Origin: Oligoflexia bacterium
Lineage (GTDB): Bacteria; Bdellovibrionota; UBA1018; CAIMNF01
Length of the DNA stretch: 33,887 nt
Direction: 5' to 3'
Assembly: GCA_903845155.1 (NCBI GenBank)
Contig: CAIMWN010000165.1
Location: 1-33,887, forward strand
Position 1 is the stretch's first letter, and each line of letters begins with the position of its first letter. Positions 25,632 to 33,887 of this stretch are shown piece by piece. The position numbers were made by a program, and so were the translations under genes. A model generated the notes under the pieces. It saw only the letters and a program-made list of their open reading frames with translations, made no database searches and was not told where the DNA came from.

Positions 25632-26549
25632 TTATTTCGAGCCGCGTGGATGGTACTTTTTGATGACTTCCTTCAGTTGCTCCGGCGCGACATGAGTGTA
25701 AATTTGAGTGGTTTGAAGATCTGCGTGGCCGAGCAGCATTTGCAGGGAACGGAGATTCATTCCGGCCTTTAATAGATCAGTCGCGAAGGTGTGGCGGAGC
25801 ATGTGAGGGTGCAGGTTCTGCGGAATTCCAGCTTTGATCGCTAGTTTTTTTAAAGTGCCCCAGAATGCTTGTCGAGTGAGTGGTTCCCCGCGTTGACCAA
25901 TGAATAGCACGTCAGTGTTGGGTAAGAGTTTGGGTCTTGCGTGTTCAATGTATTCAAAAAGATGGGTACCTGCAATTTGCGCAAAGGGAATCATCCGCTC
26001 TTTGCTTCGTTTGCCCATCACCGTGATATGTCCGCTTTCAATATCCGTTTGCGAAGTTGTGAGCGAAAGGAGCTCACTGACCCTGACGCCCGTTGCATAC
26101 AAAAGGTAAATCATGGCGCGATCCCGAATCCTTAGCGCTTCTGCAAATTTTCCTTCATATAATAATCCCTCATCTGCCGCGCCCAAAAGTGCAAGCACTG
26201 CAGATTCATCAAGCGCCTTGGGAAGTTTTTTATTTTGAATAGGAGCATCGATGAAGAGAGTGGGGTTATCAATGATTAAATTCTCAGTGATCAGGAATTT
26301 ATAAAACTGTTTTAAGGTGGATACCTTACGTGCAATCGACGTGCTCTTTTGTTCGCGTTTTTTCAAATCTTTCAGAAATTTCTCAATGTCATTTTCCGTC
26401 ACTTGGGTCAGTTGATCCTTTGGGGTGATGGCTGAGGGCTTGAGTGATTTTAAAAATTGCTGTAGATCGCGGTCATATGCAGAACAAGTATGAGGGGAGG
26501 AACCTTTGTCAATTTTGAGGTGATCGATGAACAGTTGAATCAGATTCAT
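25632..26549 (-). CDS. xerD: Tyrosine recombinase XerD/XerC
   Basis: This 305-residue site-specific recombinase resolves chromosome dimers at dif. The N-terminal SAM-like DNA-binding domain (about 1-100) has TCSAYDRDLQQF. The catalytic residues are Arg156 (ATGVRVSEL), Lys180 (GKRSKERMIPF), His249 and Arg252 (HPHMLRHTFATDLL), His275 (LLGHADLQTT) and Tyr284. AAGGAA lies upstream of the ATG, and the gene starts 14 bases after the SNF2 helicase stop. XerD is favoured over XerC by its grouping with scpA and scpB, which is inference. No integrase-type neighbours or att sites suggest a phage role. Confidence 0.92.
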   Translation of the reverse strand: MNLIQLFIDHLKIDKGSSPHTCSAYDRDLQQFLKSLKPSAITPKDQLTQVTENDIEKFLKDLKKREQKSTSIARKVSTLKQFYKFLITENLIIDNPTLFIDAPIQNKKLPKALDESAVLALLGAADEGLLYEGKFAEALRIRDRAMIYLLYATGVRVSELLSLTTSQTDIESGHITVMGKRSKERMIPFAQIAGTHLFEYIEHARPKLLPNTDVLFIGQRGEPLTRQAFWGTLKKLAIKAGIPQNLHPHMLRHTFATDLLKAGMNLRSLQMLLGHADLQTTQIYTHVAPEQLKEVIKKYHPRGSK

Positions 26550-26563
26550 CGTGTGCGTTTCCT

Positions 26564-29500
26564 TTATACCCCAAGCAGGTATTCAAAATCCTTTTGAGTC
26601 AAGTGGAGCGCACCGCTGTCACCACCGATTTCCTGATCAGATTCCACATCAGAGAAAAGTGAATTAAATTGGGCTGATTTTCTTGATTTTAGAATCTCGA
26701 TTTTCTCTTCCACCGACTCACTCATGATGTAGCGATATACCTGAACGGGTTTGGTCTGGCCAATGCGATGGGTTCGATCGGTCGCTTGATTCTCCACAGC
26801 AGGATTCCACCAAGGTTCAAGATGGAATACATAACTTGCTTTGGTTAAGTTGAGACCGACGCCCCCAGTTTTAAGAGTCATGAGCATCACTCCGCCACCT
26901 TTGTGTTCATGAAACGCCTGAAGCTGCACTTCTCGATCTTTACGGCTTACTTTTCCATGAAGCGAGAAGAAAGGAATTCCTGCTTTTTTGAATTCACGTG
27001 CCAAAATTTCAAAAGTACCGAGGAACTGGGTGAACACGAGTGCACTCTCGCCAGTTTCCATAATGCTTTTTAAATTATCAACGAGCAAAGTTACTTTAGG
27101 TGGCACTTCAGTGTAATTGACATTCGGAATTGCACTTGGTGCAGAACACACTTGCCTCAAGCGAAGGAGAGCGGTCAACATAATGAGTTGGCTTTTCGAT
27201 TCTCCACCATCGGTAATGGCCTGACGAACGCGCGAGTTCCAAGAGAGCGCAATATCGCGATAAATAGCTAATTGTGCCTCGGTAAATGGAATTTTAACCG
27301 TACTCTCGGTTTTCGCAGGAAGTTCTTTAAGGATTGAAGATTTGGTACGGCGTAGCACCAGCGGGCGTGTTTTCAGTTTCAAATACTGAATTCGCTCAGG
27401 CTCCGGTGCGTACGATTGCATATAGCTTTTTCTAAATTGATCGAAGGGCCCAAGGCTTCCCGGGACCACGAGATCCATCAGGGAGTAAAATTCACCCATG
27501 TGATTTTCAAGTGGAGTACCAGTCAAACACAGTTTAAAACGCGCAGGAATTTTTCTTGATACAGTAGTTCGTTTTGCCGTAATCGTTTTTAAGTTTTGGG
27601 CTTCATCGTAAATATGGATGTTCCAGCGGATGGTCGAGAACAGTGCCTCATGCTCAGCGAGTAAGCCATAAGTGGAAATCAACACTGCGTTGGGATTCGC
27701 TTCTAAGAAGGCTTTTGCCTCTTTGAGTTCCTTTGACTGAAAAATTAAAATAGGAAGGTCCGGAACAAAACGCTGAGCCTCACTAAACCAGTTATAGGTA
27801 AGTGAAGTGGGAACGACAATCAAGGTGTGGCCCAAATCATTTTGGTTCCGGAGCATTTCCAAGAACACTAATGTTTGAACCGTTTTTCCGAGACCCATAT
27901 CATCGGCCAAAATCCCGCCTAAGCCCAAACGATAGAGATCATTCACCCATTGAACACCGCGATGCTGATATGCCTTTAATTCGCCCTTAAATGCCGCTGG
28001 TAATTCAATTGGAGGACGTTCTTCGTTTAGTGAATCGTAAAATTTACAAATCTGATCCCAAATGGCGCCACCTTTAATGCGAACGCCGGTAGAACGTAGA
28101 GCCAGAAGCTCAAGAGTGTAGTGTTTGGGTAAGCGATAAATACGATCAATTTTTTTATTCCCGCGTTTCGGAGATTGCGATTTTGAAAGTTGCTCCCAAA
28201 AATGCGTGAGTTTCTCAAGCGAGGGGATGGATGATTGGTTCAGGCGATAGATTTTCCCTTGAAAGGTAATCATCCCGGTTTCAGATAGCTTTTTGGCCTG
28301 TTCTTCGCTGATCTCGGTCCCTTTGAAAAAGAATTTAGGATGGAGTTCAAACCAATCAATTCGACCTTGTTGATCGGGAGTTTCATCTAAGATGAATTCG
28401 GAAATAAAATCTTCGTCATTCAACTCTTCAATAGATTGGTCATCGAGGGAAAGGATCGTTCCTTCGTTTTGAAGGGGCAAAAACGCGCGAATCAATATTT
28501 CAGGACCGGCGTCTTTTTTTGAAAATATCCATTTGAGCGATTGAGGACTGCTTTCAGCGGAAAATTGTAAATCTTTAAGAGTGGATGGATCTTCAAACGA
28601 AGGATTTTGAATCACGCCATCTTTGGTTTTCAAGAGCACTGCGCCTTGGGTTTGCGCTTGGCTTAACGTGATCCATGCATACACTAGTTTTAAGTAAAAA
28701 GCGTAAACGCCACTCACTAAGCAATTTCTCTCGGTAAGAACCAGAGGGAAAAGTTTTTCATCGTAGAGGTTTTTTAAGTCGTGGATATAAGCTTCAAGAT
28801 ATTCAATTGCTGATTTTGAACAAAACACTTCGAGGGTGAGATTCTGAGAGTGCGGTGCACCCTCGAGCTTATTCATGAGTTGAGCAAGTTTCGCCTTCAA
28901 AAGATCAAAAAAGGTGTGAAAAGGTTTATCCTTTTTCATGAAATGTCGGACGGATTCTTGAAATACGACCGCTGCAATACCAATGTGTCTGAGCAAGCGG
29001 AGGTCATTGGCGCGTTTTGCTTGTTTTTTCTGCGCGAACATTTGTTCGCTTAAATTTTCATCCCACGCACGAATGCCGAGGCTCAAGATTTGAAGTTGCT
29101 TTAGAATAGGCAAAGGGATTCCATCGAGAACTCCAAAATCAAAACCGAGTTCTGCAGAAAAAGTCCCGTTTGAAAAAACGCGAATATGCGGGGTAAAAGA
29201 CTCACTCTTTAGAAATTGAAAGGGTGGATAGGCGTGGATTTCGTTTAAGTTTGCATGAAACTCGTCTTGCATGCGGTTAAAGGTAGTTTCAAAAATACCG
29301 TGAGATTCAATTTCAATTTTTGGCGGATAGTGCTCAAGCCAGTGATTGAAGGGATGGAAAAACAATTGTGCTTGGCCAGGGTGAATGGCGAGAGTGGAGA
29401 GCCAAATCCATTCAGGTTTGAGATCTAGACTAATTTCGGTTTTAAGGTCATTGCCGAGTGAGCGAATTTGGTAGCCAGATTGAAGTCCTGCAGGTGGATG

Positions 29501-30562
29501 AAGCTCGACGGAATTGAGCTCGATCGCGACGTCCTGGGAATCCAGAATTTCGGAATGTGAAAAATACACTTTTAGGCGATCGCGTTTTAAAAGCTTTGCT
29601 GCTTCCTGGGTGACCGAGAGAAGGATTGCGTCTAAACGATCGTCCGCTTTTTGATCCCAGACCGTAATATCTTTTGATTTCGGAAAGAAGCGAAGTCGTT
29701 TCTTTTCTAAAAAGCTTTCATTCAAATTAGAAGCGACAGGAAGAAGTTCGGCAGGAACCAATCGGCTATGTTGATGATAAAGGAGCTCAGAAACGGGGAT
29801 TCTGGTGTGATCGGAGAATAAATAATAAATGCTTTTTCGTCTCAATTGTTCATGAGGATTTTGAAAAAGGTTATTGGTCGTTCCTCGAAACGATACCGGC
29901 GAACGCCAAAGCGGATGGGGTAGATCAGATTCGCGATGGTACGGAGTTGCGAGGTCGGGAAGGAGGGCGTCTTGGTGAGTGCGTGCTTTAGTAAAGGTGT
30001 GATTAAAGACCAGGGCGCTTAAGCCCTCTTGGATGGCCTGATTCGGAAAGCAAAAAACGATCCCTTCAAAGCGGGCATTACTGCTGACGTTGCTTGAATT
30101 GGCCGATAAATCATGGTGACCTGAAGCGCTCTCCTCTGGACTGAATGAACTTTGGGCGGGTGGGACACTTTTTATTTTTGCAAATAACTCTTCAAACGTT
30201 TTAATGTGGTTAATGACTGGTTCGCCCACGCGGGTGAGTTCATATTGGCCAGAGCAAAGACAGCTCAAAACCCAAGCGGCGAGCGCTTGATGCTTACAGA
30301 AAATCCCATAAGAGGACATGGAGCAGTTGCATTCGGAGAAGAAAGGTTGCGATGCAGCGCTGTATTCTACTTTGGTCTCAGCACTCTCATCCAATTTAAA
30401 TTCAATAAGATAGCCCTTGGCTCCTAGCGTTGCAACATCGATACCTTGGAAACCTCCGTCACGGAGGTATTGTAATCCACGCTCAAGCGCAGAGGGGTCT
30501 AGGCCTTTTTTTAACGCGGATTGACCAATGCGTTTAAGCTCCTGAAGTGAAGGAAGTTTCAT
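26564..30562 (-). CDS. SNF2-family helicase with N-terminal SWIM zinc finger
   Basis: This large DNA-dependent ATPase of 1332 residues carries an N-terminal SWIM zinc finger (Cys78, Cys80, Cys89, His91; CNCSMSSYGIFCKH). A long, poorly conserved middle region follows. The SNF2 N-terminal lobe has ADDMGLGKT near residue 885, IYDEAQNLKT and LTGTPLENH. The C-terminal lobe has SLHGKVSRKDRE, LKTGGVGLNLTKASYV and DRTHRIGQTKPVQVYR near residue 1265. Such bacterial proteins remodel protein-DNA or transcription complexes; the exact substrate is unknown. The ATG at 30562 is preferred to TTG 30583, with GGTGA upstream. It heads the - strand run that continues with xerD. Confidence 0.93.
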   Translation of the reverse strand: MKLPSLQELKRIGQSALKKGLDPSALERGLQYLRDGGFQGIDVATLGAKGYLIEFKLDESAETKVEYSAASQPFFSECNCSMSSYGIFCKHQALAAWVLSCLCSGQYELTRVGEPVINHIKTFEELFAKIKSVPPAQSSFSPEESASGHHDLSANSSNVSSNARFEGIVFCFPNQAIQEGLSALVFNHTFTKARTHQDALLPDLATPYHRESDLPHPLWRSPVSFRGTTNNLFQNPHEQLRRKSIYYLFSDHTRIPVSELLYHQHSRLVPAELLPVASNLNESFLEKKRLRFFPKSKDITVWDQKADDRLDAILLSVTQEAAKLLKRDRLKVYFSHSEILDSQDVAIELNSVELHPPAGLQSGYQIRSLGNDLKTEISLDLKPEWIWLSTLAIHPGQAQLFFHPFNHWLEHYPPKIEIESHGIFETTFNRMQDEFHANLNEIHAYPPFQFLKSESFTPHIRVFSNGTFSAELGFDFGVLDGIPLPILKQLQILSLGIRAWDENLSEQMFAQKKQAKRANDLRLLRHIGIAAVVFQESVRHFMKKDKPFHTFFDLLKAKLAQLMNKLEGAPHSQNLTLEVFCSKSAIEYLEAYIHDLKNLYDEKLFPLVLTERNCLVSGVYAFYLKLVYAWITLSQAQTQGAVLLKTKDGVIQNPSFEDPSTLKDLQFSAESSPQSLKWIFSKKDAGPEILIRAFLPLQNEGTILSLDDQSIEELNDEDFISEFILDETPDQQGRIDWFELHPKFFFKGTEISEEQAKKLSETGMITFQGKIYRLNQSSIPSLEKLTHFWEQLSKSQSPKRGNKKIDRIYRLPKHYTLELLALRSTGVRIKGGAIWDQICKFYDSLNEERPPIELPAAFKGELKAYQHRGVQWVNDLYRLGLGGILADDMGLGKTVQTLVFLEMLRNQNDLGHTLIVVPTSLTYNWFSEAQRFVPDLPILIFQSKELKEAKAFLEANPNAVLISTYGLLAEHEALFSTIRWNIHIYDEAQNLKTITAKRTTVSRKIPARFKLCLTGTPLENHMGEFYSLMDLVVPGSLGPFDQFRKSYMQSYAPEPERIQYLKLKTRPLVLRRTKSSILKELPAKTESTVKIPFTEAQLAIYRDIALSWNSRVRQAITDGGESKSQLIMLTALLRLRQVCSAPSAIPNVNYTEVPPKVTLLVDNLKSIMETGESALVFTQFLGTFEILAREFKKAGIPFFSLHGKVSRKDREVQLQAFHEHKGGGVMLMTLKTGGVGLNLTKASYVFHLEPWWNPAVENQATDRTHRIGQTKPVQVYRYIMSESVEEKIEILKSRKSAQFNSLFSDVESDQEIGGDSGALHLTQKDFEYLLGV

Positions 30563-30682
30563 TCGCCATATTGTCACCGACAATGAAAGTCAATTCAAGC
30601 TCTAAATGGGGGGCACCTAGTTATAAATAACGTTGCATTCGTAATCAAATGCGTGAAAATAGGAGCACTAGGAGAATAGAAT

Positions 30683-31063
30683 ATGGAAAATCACAACTCA
30701 CGTCGTACATTCTTGACCACAGTCACGCTCGGGGTCGCCACTTTGTTTGCTGCACCTTTTATCAAAATGCAGGGAGCATTAGCTGCATTAGTCAGCATGA
30801 ACGATCCGCTGGTAAAGGCTTTAGGCTATTTCAACGTTGCCGAAGCTGAAGTGGCTGCCAAAGGAAAAGGCGCCGGGGCCGATCAGGCCAAAGCCTCTCT
30901 TAAGGCCAGAACTGACAAAAAGGCATTTTGTTCTACCTGCAACTTCTATCAAGGAGATGCAAAATCAAAAACCGCTAAATGCACACTGATTACTTCAGGT
31001 GACGTGGCATCAACCGGATGGTGCCGTTCATGGTCAGCAAAACAAGTTCAGAAGAAAGCCTAA
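30683..31063 (+). CDS. Tat-exported high-potential iron-sulfur protein (HiPIP)
   Basis: This 126-residue periplasmic electron carrier has a twin-arginine signal (SRRTFLTTVTLGVATLFAAP, Arg7-Arg8). The [4Fe-4S] cluster ligands are Cys83, Cys86, Cys100 and Cys114, in FCSTCNFY, KCTLI and GWCRSW, the typical HiPIP spacing and C-terminal aromatic context. HiPIPs usually donate electrons to respiratory oxidases or reaction centres; no partner gene is present here. AGGAGAA lies before the ATG. The 3' end overlaps the start of the HEAT-repeat gene, so the two are probably co-expressed. It is divergent from the SNF2 helicase across 120 bases that presumably hold both promoters. Confidence 0.92.
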   Translation: MENHNSRRTFLTTVTLGVATLFAAPFIKMQGALAALVSMNDPLVKALGYFNVAEAEVAAKGKGAGADQAKASLKARTDKKAFCSTCNFYQGDAKSKTAKCTLITSGDVASTGWCRSWSAKQVQKKA

Positions 31064-33723
31064 CTACCGCTTCGATTGAGGAGTGGGCGGATTCTCCCAC
31101 TCCCGATCATGCGCGTGCACTCATTCGTCTCTATAAGGAGAGCGAGTGGAGATCTACGCGCTTGGAGGTGCTCCGAAGTCTGGGGCGCTTTCAGGATTCG
31201 CGGTCACTTCAGTTTTTAATCGAAATTGCCGAAAAAAATGAAGATTTAAGCGAGCAACAACTCGCCATTTTGGCCATCAGTCAGAGAAAAACAAAAACAG
31301 CCCAAGTGTTTTTAAAGAATTTTTATTTGAATGCCCCCGACACTTTGAAGCCTCATCTTGCGTACGCCCTCGGACAGGCGCAGGATTTTACCGCGATTCC
31401 GTACTTACTGAAAGATTGGGACCACGCTTACTCTCGGCAAGACTGGCTGTGGTTTAGAAACATTATTCTTTCGCTCGGTGACCTTAAGGCACACGAAGCG
31501 CTTCCAAAAATTAGAAGTTTATTTACTCGGCACATCGCGCTTGAATCTGAGATTACACTGGCGCTCCTTTTTGCAATGGCAAGACTGGAACGGGATCCTG
31601 TAATTTTGCAGCCGCTTGAACGGAATTTTTCTGAAGACTCTCTGCTGTTCCAGGTGTTTCAAAGTACACTTTCCCAAGTGCAAATTCGAAGTCAGTTTAA
31701 GCTTGAAGATTATTTAGGAAAAATCTTTACCCTCGCTCATCCTCATCCCATTCTACCTTTGGAACTTAAATCGTTTGAAGTGAGTGAAGTGGAGCTCGGG
31801 CTCAGTATTTTTAGTATAGAGCAAGATTGGAAGCGTTACCTGCTGGCGCTCTCTGGTGTTCCGGCTGCGAAACGAGTTCCATATCTCGAAAAAATAATAC
31901 AAATACTTACCCAAAGAGACGATCAAGTTGAATATTTGGATCTGGCTTCAAAGTTGCTCGAAGATTCAAATCAAGCTTTGATTTTAAAAGTACTGGAACC
32001 ATTTTCAAAGAGCAAGGATTTGGAGCTTAAGTTAAAATGGTTAGAGTGCGTGGCTCAGTATGTTGATTTGGCGACTTTTGCAAAAGAATTTTTAACGGGG
32101 AGCGATCAAAGTTTAGCTATTCAATATCTGAATTTATGGAGCGAATGGAATTTAATTAAACACGCAGCTAAAAAAGCTGATGCATCTCCAGTATTGTTAG
32201 TTCATGAATGGCGAAAGAATTACAAAATGAGCCCTCAAGTGTATGCGCGACTGATGAGGGCCTGTGCGGAACTTGGAATTGAAGCGAAGGAAATTGCAGC
32301 TACTTTTACCGCAGACTTTAAGGATACTTTGCTTCGCAGTTCGTTGCTCATGTTTATTGAACGGTTTCCAAAACTATTTGATTTTAAGATGGTGGTGAAA
32401 GAAGTCCTTTTGTTGAGTGCGATTGAACAAGAAAATCTGGGGCCCCGTATTCTTGCCGTTTTCGAGGCGTTTTCTCATGCAAAAGCCGAAATGAAACTTG
32501 ATCCTAAATTAAACGAGCTTTTGAAGACCTATGGTAATCATTTTAATATTGAGCTTCGGGTCGGAGTGCTGAAGTTTTTGAGAAATCAACCTTATCCAGA
32601 ATGGGAAGGGTATGTGCTTGATCAAGTGACCAATCAAAACCCACTGGTGCAATTAAACTCTGTGATTAGCTTAAAAAGCTATGCAGAATCCAAACTCGCA
32701 AGCGAAGTATTGGGCGAGCAATTAAAATCTACCTCAAAAATTGTGCAGGGTCGGGCACTCGATGCTTTATGTGCCCACTCATCATTAACCGCCAAGCGTG
32801 CCGTCATTGCTTACGTGGAAACAAATTTGGAAGACGAAGTAGTGGTGGATAAAGTTTACCGCTCATTTGATCCGATGAAAAAGGGCGGCCAAGAATTTGT
32901 AAAAGCAGTGGATACTTTACTGAATAAAAATCCTGATCATCCGAGCTGGGAAAAACTCGTCAGTTTACGCGATCGCTTGTCGCTTTCGAGTGCAGAACAT
33001 GGTTTCTCCGTTGATTTAACGAAAGAAGCAGTGAATCCGGCCCTGAAGGAAATGGACCAGGCTCTGATTCAAGTGATCCCGCACTTTCATAAACTTGATT
33101 CCATGACCCAATCTGCCTTACGTGCGGCTGAGACTCCGTTCTTGCTTGCGCTCGATCAGCAGAACTTACCCGTGGATAAGGCCCCAACCGTGCTTGAATA
33201 CTGCAAAGCTCTGGATTTGATTTTAGAACGAAATTTAGGGCAAAAACACCTCTTTTCAAAACTCGATACTCAACTTCACGATTTTCAAACGTTGTGGCAC
33301 CGGGTGGGGTTTCAGGAAGATTATCCTTCGAGCGATAAAGTGATGACACTTCTTGGGCTCAAGGGTAAAATTACGCCCGAGCATTTTCCCCTTCATAAAG
33401 CCAAAATGATGTGCGGTACTTTTTTTAATGGAAAGATTCTTCAAGACCGCTTTAAGGTGTTCGATGGCTTGCGTGCCTGGGCTGTCATTTTTCTAGTGTT
33501 TACGCGTAAGATTCCGCTCACCACGGGGTCGGTCGGGCCCTTGCTTAAACTTCCGAATGTGACCGATGAAAAGTGTATCTCGGTTGCGAAGCGCTTGATG
33601 TTACTTCAGGATTTACGAAATCCCGCAGCCCACAGGCAAACCTATACTGATTTAGCTTCGGTGCAGAATGTGCGCAATGAAGCGATTCTTTTGCTCAATA
33701 CCATTTTGGAGATGGTGCTTTAG
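31030..33723 (+). CDS. Large HEAT-repeat protein with HEPN-like C-terminus
   Basis: This cytoplasmic protein of about 897 residues has no signal peptide or membrane segment. Most of it consists of paired amphipathic helices of HEAT/PBS-lyase type, clearest at about 15-160 (RSTRLEVLRSLGRFQDSRSL, DWLWFRNIILSLGDLKAHEA) and 520-600. The last 70 residues differ: KRLMLLQDLRNPAAHR contains Arg863-Asn-x3-His868, followed by a helix ending at the C-terminus. This matches the R-(N/D/H)-x3-H signature of HEPN RNase domains, which lies in an RNA-cleaving active site, though other four-helix proteins share it. ATG 31030 has GGATGGTG upstream; ATG 31018 is also possible. It overlaps the HiPIP gene by about 34 bases. 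Function is not known; scaffolding plus RNA binding or cleavage is speculative. Confidence 0.8.
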   Translation: MVSKTSSEESLTTASIEEWADSPTPDHARALIRLYKESEWRSTRLEVLRSLGRFQDSRSLQFLIEIAEKNEDLSEQQLAILAISQRKTKTAQVFLKNFYLNAPDTLKPHLAYALGQAQDFTAIPYLLKDWDHAYSRQDWLWFRNIILSLGDLKAHEALPKIRSLFTRHIALESEITLALLFAMARLERDPVILQPLERNFSEDSLLFQVFQSTLSQVQIRSQFKLEDYLGKIFTLAHPHPILPLELKSFEVSEVELGLSIFSIEQDWKRYLLALSGVPAAKRVPYLEKIIQILTQRDDQVEYLDLASKLLEDSNQALILKVLEPFSKSKDLELKLKWLECVAQYVDLATFAKEFLTGSDQSLAIQYLNLWSEWNLIKHAAKKADASPVLLVHEWRKNYKMSPQVYARLMRACAELGIEAKEIAATFTADFKDTLLRSSLLMFIERFPKLFDFKMVVKEVLLLSAIEQENLGPRILAVFEAFSHAKAEMKLDPKLNELLKTYGNHFNIELRVGVLKFLRNQPYPEWEGYVLDQVTNQNPLVQLNSVISLKSYAESKLASEVLGEQLKSTSKIVQGRALDALCAHSSLTAKRAVIAYVETNLEDEVVVDKVYRSFDPMKKGGQEFVKAVDTLLNKNPDHPSWEKLVSLRDRLSLSSAEHGFSVDLTKEAVNPALKEMDQALIQVIPHFHKLDSMTQSALRAAETPFLLALDQQNLPVDKAPTVLEYCKALDLILERNLGQKHLFSKLDTQLHDFQTLWHRVGFQEDYPSSDKVMTLLGLKGKITPEHFPLHKAKMMCGTFFNGKILQDRFKVFDGLRAWAVIFLVFTRKIPLTTGSVGPLLKLPNVTDEKCISVAKRLMLLQDLRNPAAHRQTYTDLASVQNVRNEAILLLNTILEMVL

Positions 33724-33739
33724 CGATGGGGTAGGGGGT

Positions 33740-33773
33740 AAAAAAACGCCCCGGAAGTAAAGCTTCCGAGGCG
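33740..33773 (-). terminator. Rho-independent terminator of the - strand gene at the right edge
   Basis: On the - strand, CGCCTCGGAAG pairs with CTTCCGGGGCG, with one T-G wobble and a 5-base loop, followed by seven T residues. It lies 30 bases beyond the stop of the partial gene at 33803. On the + strand the wobble becomes a C-A mismatch and no T-run follows, so it acts mainly for the - strand. Confidence 0.88.
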
Positions 33774-33779
33774 GTAATG

Positions 33780-33804
33780 ATCAATTTTGATTGATGGATT
33801 TTTT
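33780..33804 (+). terminator. Weak terminator after the HEAT-repeat gene
   Basis: ATCAAT, TTTG and ATTGAT form a 6-bp A/T-rich stem, followed by GGA and six T residues. It overlaps the end of the convergent partial gene. The stem is weak, so this is tentative. Confidence 0.35.
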
Positions 33805-33886
33805 AGTTACAAGCTTTTGAATCTAAGATCGCCGCTTCAGTTGGAATTCCGTTGAATTCAGCCACTTCATTCGCGATTGAATCGCC
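33803..33886 (-). CDS. C-terminal end of an unidentified gene at the right edge
   Basis: An open - strand frame enters from the right edge and gives 27 residues, starting GDSIANEVAEFNGIPTEAAI and ending SKACN before a TAA at 33803-33805. A strong terminator follows in the same direction, which supports a real gene end. I do not recognise the family. The near-terminal cysteine may indicate an exported protein, but that is a guess. Confidence 0.6.
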   Translation of the reverse strand, partial: GDSIANEVAEFNGIPTEAAILDSKACN

Positions 33887-33887
33887 A

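Noticed and set aside
25632-26549. Phage or integron integrase
   Set aside because: The recombinase has XerC/D length and wording and sits among chromosome maintenance genes with no mobile-element neighbours or visible att repeats.
1-33887. CRISPR array, tRNA or rRNA genes, insertion sequences
   Set aside because: I saw no regular direct repeat array, no tRNA-like cloverleaf, no rRNA sequence and no transposase.

Overview
The window is a dense, ordinary-looking stretch of bacterial chromosome, mostly housekeeping genes with several unusual proteins. The organism is probably a member of the Bdellovibrionota or a related delta-like lineage. This is an inference from three things: the wording of the chemoreceptor signalling tip (FQTKLLSFNASVEAARAGE, a form I associate with Bdellovibrio receptors), the ScpB with very long acidic extensions, and a HiPIP next to predator-like chemosensory genes. 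I see no rRNA, tRNA, CRISPR array or insertion sequence.

Layout. 1-710: the left edge carries an unassigned open frame that runs into a truncated, divergent chemoreceptor fragment. 711-8546: a five-gene chemosensory operon on the + strand (NIT-domain receptor, CheA without P2, CheW, a CheR-receiver-degenerate CheB fusion, and CheB with a CheD-like N-terminus). 8630-9055: a small TPR-like protein, possibly on a leaderless message. 9184-14200: the phosphate uptake operon pstS-pstC-pstA-pstB-phoU, followed by a secreted DUF218-like protein. 14212-16239, - strand: an FMN reductase, an OmpA/MotB-like envelope protein and a ClpP. 16564-17587, + strand: a glycine-rich RRM RNA-binding protein with a strong terminator, then a small secreted protein. 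17657-17695: an 18-bp perfect inverted repeat. 17796-18845, - strand: an RsuA/RluB-family pseudouridine synthase. 19109-21532, + strand: a large secreted protein that may end in a clan CD-like (caspase/gingipain fold) domain. 21613-30562: a tightly packed - strand run of SNF2 helicase, XerD/C recombinase, M50 metalloprotease, TrpS, ScpA and ScpB. 30683-33723, + strand: a Tat-exported HiPIP overlapped by a large HEAT-repeat protein whose C-terminus has a HEPN-like R-x4-H motif. 33803-33887: the end of a - strand gene, with its own terminator.

How it works together. The receptor, CheA and CheW form a sensory core, and the only receiver domains encoded here sit on the two methylation enzymes. 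The local phosphorelay therefore appears to be wired for adaptation, while any CheY output lies elsewhere. The pst-phoU genes form a complete high-affinity phosphate importer with its negative regulator. xerD, scpA and scpB group chromosome dimer resolution with condensin loading. The most interesting unexplained items are the fused and degenerate CheR/CheB/CheD proteins, the possible secreted clan CD-like protein, and the HEAT-HEPN-like protein.
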